DNA of 64,000 nt from Mesodorylaimus sp. YZB2_4 (Eukaryota; Nematoda; Enoplea; Dorylaimida; Dorylaimidae). Under the pieces are notes generated by a model, which saw nothing but the letters and a program-made list of their open reading frames with translations, was not told the DNA's origin and did not search any database. Below, piece by piece: positions 25,435 through 36,900 of the stretch. Made by a program: the position numbers and the translations under genes. Position 1 is the stretch's first letter; every line of letters starts with the position of its first letter. The stretch is taken from assembly GCA_030248295.1 (NCBI GenBank), contig JASANH010001234.1:372001-436000 (forward strand). Reading direction: 5' to 3'.

Positions 25435-26988
25435 CTACAACGAACTACTGTTACTCACCACTGGGCTTGTCTTATGAAGCTGGCGATAATCATTGATGAC
25501 GCTGTTTCTTTCCGGGCGGCGAATCGCCATTATCACCACCACGGTAGCCACCTCCAGCTCCACCACACGACGGACCAACGATCCTCGAAATAGGTAGCGC
25601 ACCGTCTTCAGAGACGTTCGAGGCCGACGAGCATTCTCCATTCGAAGGCTTCGTTTTCTTCCTACAAGGCTCGATGGCGGGAATATAACAGTTTTCATCG
25701 CACAAGATATAGGACGAAAATGCAGAGCTCTTCTCCAGATCGACGCCCAAGCAGATTCTTGCGACATAATGAAAGTATTGATGTCGACCGTCTTCTTCTT
25801 GTACTCAAAACCCAACTGATCCATAACAGTTAAACCGCTGTGAATCGTGCTGACGCAAATGGCATAAGCAAGCTCCCCTCGGCGTCGAATTTCTGTCCGA
25901 AATACTTTAGTACCGAGAATCGAAAGGCCAAGATCAATTTGAGCAACAGCCACGGCAATGTCATGAACGATGCCATCGATCGACGAAACATTTTGGTCGA
26001 ATCCGAGATCCCGTATATTCACCAAACCAGCTTGTACCGAATATTTGTACAATTCGTGAGCACTGACATGCGCCATGCCACCTTTCGCTTTGACAACTTC
26101 GATCAGTCTCCGCAATGTAGGAGATTGATCCCTATTCGGCAGTATTGGCACTATATATTTTGAACACAAAGCATAGAAAGCTGCCAACGACGTAGTGATA
26201 CGATGTACACCAGCTGGAGGCGCTGTCAAACGAGCTTGAAAACCATCGTCGAGTTTTAAAAAACGTGGCGCCCCCAATTTCTTCGTCACGCGAGCAATCA
26301 AGTTCGGGTGACCTGAATAGATGAGCATCAGTCGAATGTTGACGCCGTGTACGCCTTGATAGATAGCCTTGGACAGATTTTCTTGTTTGCGTGGTTCAGA
26401 TGGCCATATTCCGTTGTTCTTCAAGACTTTCAATACGGCTCCCGATTTCATAATACGACCTCGTTCCGTGTGATGATTCGTAACGTAGAAATTTAAGGCC
26501 GCGGCGTACAAACAAATCGACCAAACTGGTTTCGTAATTTCTTCGAGAACTTTTAGGACGAATTTAATCGGTACTTGGTTAATAATATCTGCAGTCAGAT
26601 CATTAACAATTTCGAACTCGTCATTGATCCAATTGCTCTGAACCAAGATAAGACGCAGTACCATGGCTGGAACTTCATGCTCTTCTGCAGACACATAATT
26701 GGCCGCTATCAATGCACGCAGTTGTGGAATCGAAAGAGGATCCCTCTTTGCTGGAGTAGCACCGTACCACGCCAATTTATTGTCGCCCTCAAGTCGAACA
26801 CTGATGTAGTCGTCATCGGCCAAGATCGATTTAGGAATTTTGGTCTTCTTGAAGTCGCCACCCATTAACGCGTTTGGAAGTAATCCCACCACCACTTCTC
26901 CATTCAAGAACTCGTAAGCCGCTTGTATGTTCCCATTAATTTCTGATCTCCATTCTTCATCTGATTTTGGTAGATCAGAATTCTGCAT
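25435..26988 (-). CDS. Intronless 517-codon ORF, possible endogenous viral nucleoprotein-like element
   Basis: One uninterrupted frame from ATG at 26988, in a region where the conserved host genes are cut into many exons. I do not recognise a host family. The product is predicted to be mostly alpha-helical up to about residue 415. The last 100 codons of this frame are unusually Arg/Val-rich. From about 25750 a different minus frame (ending in a stop at 25490) looks more like a natural tail, polar with Gly-rich and basic ends. This suggests a one-base frameshift between about 25750 and 25800. A globular helical body with a basic, disordered tail and no introns is what nucleoproteins of negative-strand RNA viruses look like when endogenised, but I cannot name a family. 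Alternatives are an intronless host gene or an assembly frameshift. No poly-A tail or flanking duplication was seen. Confidence 0.35.
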   Translation of the reverse strand: MQNSDLPKSDEEWRSEINGNIQAAYEFLNGEVVVGLLPNALMGGDFKKTKIPKSILADDDYISVRLEGDNKLAWYGATPAKRDPLSIPQLRALIAANYVSAEEHEVPAMVLRLILVQSNWINDEFEIVNDLTADIINQVPIKFVLKVLEEITKPVWSICLYAAALNFYVTNHHTERGRIMKSGAVLKVLKNNGIWPSEPRKQENLSKAIYQGVHGVNIRLMLIYSGHPNLIARVTKKLGAPRFLKLDDGFQARLTAPPAGVHRITTSLAAFYALCSKYIVPILPNRDQSPTLRRLIEVVKAKGGMAHVSAHELYKYSVQAGLVNIRDLGFDQNVSSIDGIVHDIAVAVAQIDLGLSILGTKVFRTEIRRRGELAYAICVSTIHSGLTVMDQLGFEYKKKTVDINTFIMSQESAWASIWRRALHFRPISCAMKTVIFPPSSLVGRKRSLRMENARRPRTSLKTVRYLFRGSLVRRVVELEVATVVVIMAIRRPERNSVINDYRQLHKTSPVVSNSSSL

Positions 26989-27923
26989 TTTGGACAGTGT
27001 TTTTTACTTCTTAATTGTCGAACAGGTCTAGAAAAAGAAAGAAAAATTCGATTACATCAAACTTTTGAGTAGCGTTGGTTCGGGCGAGATCACTTTTTTC
27101 GGGATCGGGACCGGGATTTTTAGAGTGTTATTTTTTCACTTTTAATTCGATGTAGGTAACCTGCAACCCGCCCAAAGTAGCCAGAAAAATATAGAGCTAA
27201 AAACTTTTTTACGCAGTATTCATCATGGCATTCAAAATCAGGCAAGCAAAAAGACCTAATTACAGTACTCACCAATTAGCAAACAAATCCCTCACTTTCT
27301 CTTTACCAGTTCAATCATCCACCAAAGTTTTTCCAGCTTACCTTTCGGAAACACTCCCTTCCCGATCCCTTCCTCCCCCCCTTCTTCACACATCTCCACA
27401 ACTTTCAATCCCGACCATTTTTTATGGGGATCGGGATCGGGTTCGGGAGGGGCGATCCCGAACGAACGCTAGCTACTTTTGAAGTCAACAAAGTGAAAGC
27501 AAATGATTAATCGAAGGTTCTTTAAAAAACACTTACATGAAGAAAGTCAATACAATAAAATCGCTGTCGTATCGATCAAATATATTTTGTTCAAAGATTT
27601 TAATCGAACTTTTTAGCTCCTGATAAATTCTCGACGAAAAACAAACGCGATACAGAATTTGGCGTGAATCAGGCAAACACTTTTAAAAAAAATTTCCACT
27701 GCTTTGGGGAAGAACAAAGAACAAACTGACAACTTGCGAAAATGGCGGGAAATTATCGTGATCCGTCGCGCACACTTTCACAGAAGCCATGCTTATGACA
27801 AAAACCAAGTACCTGCAGATCCGAAATTCCAAAATCTTTAAAAAACGCTTGTGATTTTTTGTGAAGAAAAAATCGTTCTGAAATTTTTTGATTTTTTGTT
27901 TGTAAGCAGCATAAGAAAATAAA
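26989..27923. other. Intergenic region with MITE F
   Basis: Upstream of both the minus-strand intronless ORF and acetyl-CoA carboxylase. It contains the 402-bp MITE (27070-27471). The part nearest the carboxylase ATG is AT-rich with TTTGTAAGCAG 12 bases before the ATG, a possible acceptor. Confidence 0.5.
27070..27471. mobile_element. MITE family F, 402 bp
   Basis: Ends: TAGCGTTGGTTCGGG on the left and CCCGAACGAACGCTA on the right, near-perfect inverted repeats. The inner flanks are (T)CGGGATCGGGA repeats. The core (about 27135-27310) matches 43576-43760 of the larger copy, for example CATTCAAAATCAGGCAAGC. The flanking 8-mers CTTTTGAG (27062) and CTTTTGAA (27476) are nearly identical, with four extra bases (GCTA) on the right. 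Confidence 0.8.
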
Positions 27924-30900
27924 ATGGATTCGAGTGATGCGAACGATCCGAAATCGCTGTCGGTTTCGATCGATGATTCTATTGATACCGAAAATGGTAA
28001 ATCGAAAGATAATCAGAAGGCGGAGGTTAATTCGGGATTAGCATCGGGTCCAAAAGCAACGAATGAACCAATTAGTGAAGCGAAATCAGTTTCAAGAGTA
28101 GCGATCGCAAAGATGCCGTCATCTTCAGTCGTTGCGGTCCCTAAGACTCCGATCGCAGCGACTTCCACGCAGGCACCGATTTCAAAAGTATTAGATTCTA
28201 ATGTTGCGCCGATTCAAACAGCGGTGGTTTCCAAAACGGTGACGGGTCCGGCAGTGGCGACAGCAAAACCGACTTCGCCTTCGACTGCAACTGTGGAGAT
28301 TTCTAAAAAACCAGCTCCGATCGCCCCGACTCCAAAAAATGCGTCAAATCAAACCGTGCCGAAAACGACTGCGACTCCAACTCCAACTGTGTCGATTTCC
28401 AAAGCATCGGCTCCAAACGCTCTGTCAACTCTGAAAGCGGCATCCGCTCCAACCTTGGCAACCCCCAAATCGGAGCTGGGCTTTGCGGCGATTCCAAAGA
28501 CATCGCTTCAAATAGCATCTGGTCCAAAAGCTGCGTCGACTCAAATCGTGGCGACTCCGAATACACCTGCTCCAATCGAATCGATTCCAAAAACGACGGC
28601 AGCTCCAGTCGCGATTTCCGAAGCATCGGCTCCAAACGCTCTGTCGACTCTGAAAGCGGCACCCGCTCCAACCTTGGCAACCCCCAAAGCGGAGCTGGGC
28701 TTTGCGGCGATTCCAAAGACATCGCTTCAAATAGCATCTGGTCCAAAAGCAGCGACTCCGAAAGCGACTTCAGCTCCAACTGTGTCGATTTCCGAAGCAC
28801 CGGCTCCAAACGCTGTGCCGACTCCGAATGCGGCACACGCTCCAACCGTGGCTACCGCCAAAGCGCAGTTGGGCTTACTGGCGATTCCAAAAACCCTGGT
28901 TCAAGTAGCTCCTGCTCCAAAAGCTGCGTCGACTGAAATTGTGGCGACTTCGAAGACACCTGATCCGGTCGCACTGATTCCAAAACCAGCGCCAGCTCCA
29001 GCGGCGATCACGAAAACGGTCGTTCCGGAAGGACCAACTCCTAAATCTGTGCCTCAAACTGTGGAAATTGCCAAAACGGCGCCGAAATCGGACGATGAGA
29101 CTTCAAAAATTGCACCCGGACTCGAAACAGCTTCGTCTGAACTTCAAGAGGATTCGAAGAAAGAAATGTGAGAGCTTTTTTTGGTCTTGGACTCGAAAAA
29201 TCAGCACTTTATTTTCAGAACGCAGAAAAAAGAAAATTTGGATACGAGGCAAGAACGGGCGGCTGAAAGCGATTTTTCGAAAAAAGAGGAGTGAGTACTT
29301 TAGTTTTGTTCGCATCATCTTAAAAGTGTGTATTTATTTCAGACCAGAGAATAAGGGGAAAATAGAGTCAAAACCAGAAAAAGAGGATCAAAGCGAAGTC
29401 CAACCAAAACCCAAGATTCATTTTGTGAAAAGCGTACGGTAAGCAAGACGTGTGCCTAATTGTTAGTGAGATGTTGCATAATTGCATTACATTCACAGGC
29501 TTCGTACATTGCAAAATTTAAATTTCCCGCTTGAAACCGCTTATGACAATTTTTCATAGATATAATGTCCCTCACTTTAAAACCTTTGCGCTAGAAGTAG
29601 TGAGAAATTTTCCATTGAAATTCTTTTCAAAAAGCGGCTAGAAATTGTTTACATTCTAGTAAGCTTTCAAGAGCGGGACGCATTGAAGCTACGAAGTGAG
29701 GGCCTGTTCGTCTATGTAAAACTGCAATAAGCGGCTTGCGGCGGGAAATTCAAATTTTGCGTCATACGAAATCTGGGAAATGGCCTATTTTAGGAGGGAG
29801 GAAAGCTCTTCGTCATCGTCTTCAGATCGAGAGCGAATCGGCGCATCGGTCACACCTGACCTTCCATCCGTCATTGGCGGGATAGAAAGCCCGAAAAATG
29901 GGTAAGAGCGGTGCGGTGTGGTTGTATAATATGGGGAAATCAGTGTTACGGGCTTTGTTTACGCGGGAAATACAAGTTTTGCAGGCATGTGGCCTGGCCT
30001 GGCGCCTGGGCGGGAGCTAGCGGCGTGGCTGATGTTAGCATTGGTGTACATTGGATTATTGCCAAGCTGCCGTAGTAAACAGGGAATGTTCTAGTGTAGA
30101 GTTTCACATAGGCTGAACATAAGATGATGTTTTGCAGGCCTTCGCTTTTGGTTATCGACTCGAGTAGCTCGCCGCGAGTTCAAGGCACGCCAAGAAAAGG
30201 CTCGGCACAATTACGTATGGCGAGTACGCCGGAAGAATTTGTGAAAAAATTTGGTGGCAAGACTGTTATTAGTAAAGTAAGCAATTGCTTGATTGCATAA
30301 GGTTTTTCTGGCAGTTTTTTTGGTTAGGTCTTGATTGCCAACAATGGCATTGCGGCCGTGAAGTGCATTCGCTCGATTCGGAGATGGGCCTATGAGACGT
30401 TTGGACACGATCGGGCCATAAAGTTTGTTGGGATGGTGACACCGGAAGATATGAAAGCTGCTGCAGGTAAGACTGTCTTTATGAATTGGAAAGGTAGGGG
30501 TATTTATTCCCAAGAATCATCGCATCTTGATGGAAAATACGGTTTCTTAATGAAAAATTCAAATTTAAAAAAAGGCGGGAAAGTCGAATACCCGAGCAAG
30601 AAAATATGTACAGCGGTCGGTCTTATTTGTTTTAGAGTATATCCGACTGGCCGATTCTATCACAACTGTACCAGGCGGGCCGAACACCAACAACTATGCC
30701 AAGGTCGATTTGATAGCTGACATTGCCAGGCAGGAGAAAGTACAAGCTGTGTGGGCTGGATGGGGCCATGCATCGGAAAATCCTAAATTGCCTGATTTGT
30801 TGGCGAAAAAAGGCGTTGTTTTTTTGGGTGAGTGAAAAAATTGAATTTTTATGGGCTTTTTTGAAATGTTGTTTTCTAGGACCACCAGCCAAAGCCATGT

Positions 30901-33900
30901 GGGCGGTGGGAGATAAAATCGCGAGTGCTATCGTAGCGCAGACGCTGAACATACCAACGTTGCCTTGGAGTGGTAGTGGATTGCGCGTGAATTGGACGGA
31001 GGCTGATGGGGCCAGGGGCAAGAAGATCGTTGTTGCACGAGATTTGTACGAACAAGCGTGCGTGCGGACTGTGGAGGAAGGATTGAAGGTGAGCGTTGCA
31101 GGAGGGGTAAGATGTCAGGGAGAGTCCAGAGGCTAGATGGTCCCTTAGTGCTTGGACCAGCAACCGGGTTGGGAGACCGGGAGGGAACATCTTGGAGATC
31201 CAGTCTGGGCAACCTGTTTCTGTCGAGGCGCCGTTAGGAGACCCTCCTTTCTCGTTTGCTGGCGATCCAGACAATGACCGAACCGGCTTTTTTAGTCGAA
31301 CAGGACCCGAACCGGACCATGCGGCTGTTTATACCGAGCCAGGACCAATCCTTGCCGGACCAGGGCCAAAACAGGATCAAAATAAGCCACAGTTTTCTTG
31401 CCGCTAATCAGGCTAGATCAGACTGACTAGCGGCAAAAATTGATTGAGGTGAGGATCAAGAGACAACCATGATGATTCCTAGTTTATGGTTGTCCTTTCA
31501 CCAGTTTGCTGATTGAACTAATAGCTTTTCTAGTTTTGCGCTGTCAGTCAAAAGGCGCGCGGGTTGGTCCTGGTTCTGTCAGGTTTGGCTCCGGAACGCC
31601 AATCCTGTTTAGTTTGGTCAAGGTTAGGTCGAAGCTGGATAGTGATTAGTAGATGGTGCCTGGGGAGAGACTCGTCTAGCAATTGTTCCCTTGCGCGGAA
31701 CCGTCAGCCCTATCCTACGTCGTAGTGAGATGGCCGTCCAAATTGAAGGACACGTTTTTGATGATTTCTAAACCAGCTTAGGTCCAAAGACTTGGTTAAA
31801 TACCCTGGGTTTTGGCGTGGTGCCAAAAGCTTCACCGGTCAGCCCCTGTTAGGATTCGAGCTTATTACAGACACCTAGGGCCACGTTCTAACTGTGGACA
31901 GGTCCTAAATCCTGTGGCATCCTAATCGTAAGGCATCCTGGTGCCTGGGTGCTCGTCTAGCAATTGTTCCCCTGCGAGGAGCCAGCAGTCCTATCCTAGA
32001 TGGCCGTCCCAAATGAAGGACTTGTTCTTGAAGTGGCATGGCATGACGCTACCCTTGGCCATAGTGATGCGACCGTCCTGAATATAGGAAGTAGATGGAT
32101 GTGAAAGTTTTTCGTTCCAGGGGGTCGATTTTTGGCCCTTTACCCGCGGGCTGGACGGTTTGTTAGTGGACCCTATCTTGCCATCGACTAGGGTCAGTCC
32201 GGGATGCATGCTGGGCGGGAGCGCGTATTGTCGCTGCTCCGCCATGTCGGCGGGTACCCCACGGGGTAACCATACCCAGGCCGCGCCCCTGAAAGGACCC
32301 GGATTGGAGAGCCCCGAGGGCTAACGGCTGTTTGAGTCGCCCACAACCAGCTCAGGGAGAACTTTACCAAAGCCAGAGTTGAACCCAGGCCGACCAGTTT
32401 GCAGCTCTTCCAAGCAAACTGTGATGCAGGCCTTACACCACCCAGGCGGCATGAGCAGTGGCCCCAAGTGTACGAGCCCAGTGCCTCCCTGGCCACAGTC
32501 TGGCGTCTAACTTAGCAAGCTGTCCAAACTCTCGGCGGGATCCAGGTGACGAATATGCTCAGGCTCCCTGATCGCGAGTCGTCCCCCCAAATTCAGGCTG
32601 CCAGGATGGCAGTAGCTTGTCGAAGAGTGTTGAAAGGGAAAACCAGTGCTGGGATTCGAACCTGGGACCCGCTTGACAGACTAACATTACTAAAAAGTGC
32701 CTGATTCGATTTTAGATAGCTGAGAATATCGGTTTTCCCGTAATGATTAAAGCATCGGAAGGTGGTGGTGGCAAAGGAATCCGTCGATGCGAATCAGTTG
32801 AATCATTTACGATTCAGTTTTCTCAGGTATTTTTCGAAATTAGCGTGATTTTTGGGAGATATGACTTGTGTTTCAGGTTCAAACCGAAGTGCCTGGTTCC
32901 CCGATTTTTATAATGAAATTGGCGAAAAATGTGCGACATTTGGAAGTGCAAGTGTTGGCTGATTTGTACGGGACGGTTATTTCATTGTTTGGACGAGATT
33001 GCTCGATTCAAAGGAGGCATCAGAAGATTATCGAAGAAGCACCCGCCACTAAAGCTCCGCCCGAGGTGCTGGAGAGTATGGAGAAGGTGAGTGATCCCTC
33101 AGGCACCAGGCGGGGAGATATGAGAGATCAAACTTCCTTTGGCAAGTAGGGCTGGCCCAGTTTCACCATGGCTCTGAACGAAATTTTGAGATCGACCAGC
33201 TTTGAGATGAAGTGTCTTTCTGATTTTTCAGTCTTCCTGATGTTTCACAGGAAGTCTAGAGGGGAGGAGGTGAAACATCAGGAAGACGGGTCTGATGGGG
33301 AGAGTATACTGTCGAGTGGTGGACTCGTTTCAGGATGCTATCAAGCTAGCCAAGATGGTGGGCTACGTGAGTGCTGGCACAGTCGAGTACTTGTACATGG
33401 CCGAGAGTCAGCAGTACTTTTTCCTGGAATTGAACCCACGTTTGCAAGTCGAGCACCCGTGTACGGAGATGGTAGCCAATGTGAATTTGCCCGCTGCCCA
33501 GCTGCAGATCGCCATGGGTTTGCCGTTGCATCGTATCAAGGATATACGTGTGTTGTACGGGGGCAGTCCGTGGGGCGATTCGCCTTTGGAATTCGAGAAT
33601 CCACTGCTGAAGCCAGTCCCGCGAGGACACGTGATCGCTGCGAGAATCAACAGCGAGAATCCGGACGAGGGTAAGTGATGGTTGGTTGTGGTTAGTTGGA
33701 TTGAATTGGTTTATGTTTGACAGGATTCCAACCAAGTTCGGGCACAGTGAAGGAATTGAATTTCCGAAGTAGTAAGAACGTATGGGGCTACTTTAGTGTG
33801 GGAGTGGCTGGTGGTCTTCACGAGTATGCCGATTCCCAGTTTGGCCATTGTTTCTCATGGGGAGAAACACGCGATGATGCCAGAGCGTAAGTAGTTGTGT

Positions 33901-36900
33901 TTGAGGGGTAATTTAAATGTGATTAGTTTCCCGCCATTTTGTAGATTTGAATTTTTTGGAACATTTGAAAAATTCAAATCTACAAAATGGCGGGAAGCTG
34001 TAGGTGTATTTCTTGACCCAAGAGGCGCCGCGCTGGATAAGAGTTCCTACTGGCTGAGTGTCGGTGGTTTCTGAATCTGCGAAACATGGGGGGGGGGGGG
34101 TAAACATGCGCGGGATTGAAGCCCACCTTTTGTCTCACGCATCGCATGTAGTGTGGCACCTTTTAGGAATATGGCATTGGCATTGAGAGAACTTTCGATT
34201 CGCGGCGATTTTCGAACGACAGTGGAATATTTGACAAAATTATTGGAAACTGAAGATTTCGTTGAGAATAATTTCGATACTGCGTGGTTGGACAAACTAA
34301 TTGCTGAGAAAGTGAAGGTAAGGAGATTTGGTTCATGGGCTGAAGCGTGGGGCTTAGAATTATATATCTAGATATTACACAAAAGTTGAGATAAGCGATA
34401 ACTGAAATTGAACTTTGAGCGACTCTCTCTTGAGCGGGTTCGATTCCTGGTCAAGGCTAAAGTTTGTTTGTGTGTGTGTGTGAGTGTACTGCACCACCAT
34501 ACTGTGTGTATACCACCATACACTCACACAAACACACAACTGTATGGTGGTATACACACTGTATGGTGTGCAGTACAGTCTAGACTCACGATCAGAGTGA
34601 GAGAGTCGCTCAGGTTCGATTCCCCCACAAGCTAAAGTTTCTGTATGTGTATCTAAGGTGGTTCTGTTTCAGGCTGAATCGCCAGATGTGATTGTGGGCG
34701 TCATCTGCACGTCAGTCTTGATAGCGAACGCCCAATTGATGAAAGCATTCGAGACTTTTCAAGCTGCCTTGAAGAGGTAATGAACCCATCTTGCCGTATG
34801 CCCATTTCTGGAGAAGTGGGAGTAAGGCATTGAGAGATAGGGGCTGTAAGAAAGGCTTGGAGGGGCGTAACTTGCATGGAAATTTTCCCGCCATTTTTGA
34901 ATTTGAAGTTTTGGTGAAGTTTGTACCTTTCAAGATTTTGTAATCATGTCATGTCATACTTTATCCATAGCCAAGCACTATACAGCGCACTCAAGAGCTA
35001 AGGAACACGTACTCACAATCACTTTTCCCCAGGCGGGAGTCGAACCCTCCCCTGCAAGCGTGAAAGGCAGACGATTTAACCGCCAGGCTACGATCAGGAC
35101 CCGGGAAATCGATGTCTCATGGGCGGTGTTCTTACAGTATTTGCGTGCGAATCGGGGGTCAGTGTAAAGTGTGTTTTAGGGGTCAAGTACTGCCTGCGAA
35201 CACTCTAGCGGATACGTTCGAAGTGCACTTGACGCGGGAAGGTGTCAAGTACAGTGTGCAGGTAAGTGCCAGTGGTGTGTCCTTGTTGTGGATATGATTA
35301 CTTCAATTTTAGGTAACTCGAAGTGCACCGAAAAAGTATTTCCTTTTGATGAACAAAAGCGGAATCGAAGTTGAATTTTATGCTATGGCCGACGGTTGCC
35401 TACTGATAACGTATAATTGCGATTCGTATACGTGCTTCATGAAAGAAGAAGTGGATAAATATTGCGTACAAATTGGAAATCAGACTATAGTTTTTGAAAA
35501 AGCCACTGATCCGTCGCAATTGAGGTAAGAACATTTTCAAAATAGGTCGACAGGTACATTGAAATTTTGGTCGTCACCTTTTTTGCTGATCATCTTTTTT
35601 GAAATAAGATCCCATCCTGGAGGGGGGATTATTCGAAGGGACACACCCCATGGGTGCATGGTGACGCAACAGGATATCACTCAGCAGAGGAATAGACGGC
35701 AGTGCTGTTAGCTTCGTGGGGGATTGAGATTAGCTGATCTGCATGTTTTAGATCTCCATCGGCGGGCAAGCTCATAAGATATTTAGTGCCTGACGGAGGC
35801 CATGTTCGTGCCGGGAAACCATTCGCGGAAATAGAAGTGATGAAGATGGTTATGGCCTTGAATGCACCGGAAAGTGGAAGGTAAGTACGAGGGGCAGTGC
35901 ATGAAGGGGGTAATGGAGTTTGGTTGTAGTATCAATTACATAAAACGACCCGGGGCTGTCATGAACAGTGGAACGGTGATTGCGAAATTGGTGTTGGATA
36001 ATCCGAATTCTATTAAATCGGTATGTGATCGATTTTTTGAGGAGTGGCAGGAAATATTTTTGCGAGGGTTTTTGGTTTAGGCAGTACAATATACTCAGCC
36101 ATTTCCAGTCGCCTCTTCGTCGCCGGTACAACATAGTGCGGAAAAATTACATCATACGTTTCGAGATTTAATGCAAAATTTTGCGAATATTTTGGGCGGA
36201 TATACGTTGCCAGAACCATTTTTCAGCAGCATGATTAGACAGAATGTGGATAAATTGTTCGCAATATTGAAAGATCCTGCGCTGCCTTTGTTGGAGTTAC
36301 AAGTGAGCCATTTGGGTTTGTTGGGCGTAGGCCATTGATCGTGCAATGTCATACTTTATCCATAGCCAATCACTAGCGGCCAAGGAACACCATTGACCAT
36401 AATTTTTTACCCAGCCGGGAGTCTAACCCTCCCCTGTTAGGGCTTACCTGCGACCCTATCTTGCCATCGACTATGGTCAATCCGGGGTGTATGCCAGGGA
36501 TGCATGGGCGCGTGTTAGTCGCTACCCCGCGATATCAGGATTACTCCGTGGACTAACCATACCTAGCGTATGCGTCGTGAGGAGACCCGGATTACAGAGC
36601 CTCCCGTCCCATAAGGCCTCAAGGAGTGATGAAGGGTGAGTCAGAGTTGAACTCAGGCCGACCCGTTTCTAGCTCTGCCGAGCGAACTGTGCCACACGCG
36701 TTTCACCGCTTCACCGCTGAGGCGATTTTTATTTTTTGGTCATGCTGTAAATCAGTTAAATTGGGCGGTGTGAATTAAATTCGGAAAAAATCATATTTTT
36801 GGTGTGAAAAACTTGGAAAATCAGGGGAAATGCTTTTCCTATTGTCCAAACCCTGAAAAATCTGACCTCTTCTTCCTGGCTATGTCCTGGATCGTGGCCT

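Noticed and set aside
28303-28845. 180-codon minus frame
   Set aside because: It is the antisense shadow of the Ala/Pro repeat in the carboxylase extension.
34456-34576. GT/CA-rich stretch as a plain microsatellite
   Set aside because: It is better explained as a long near-perfect hairpin, reported separately.
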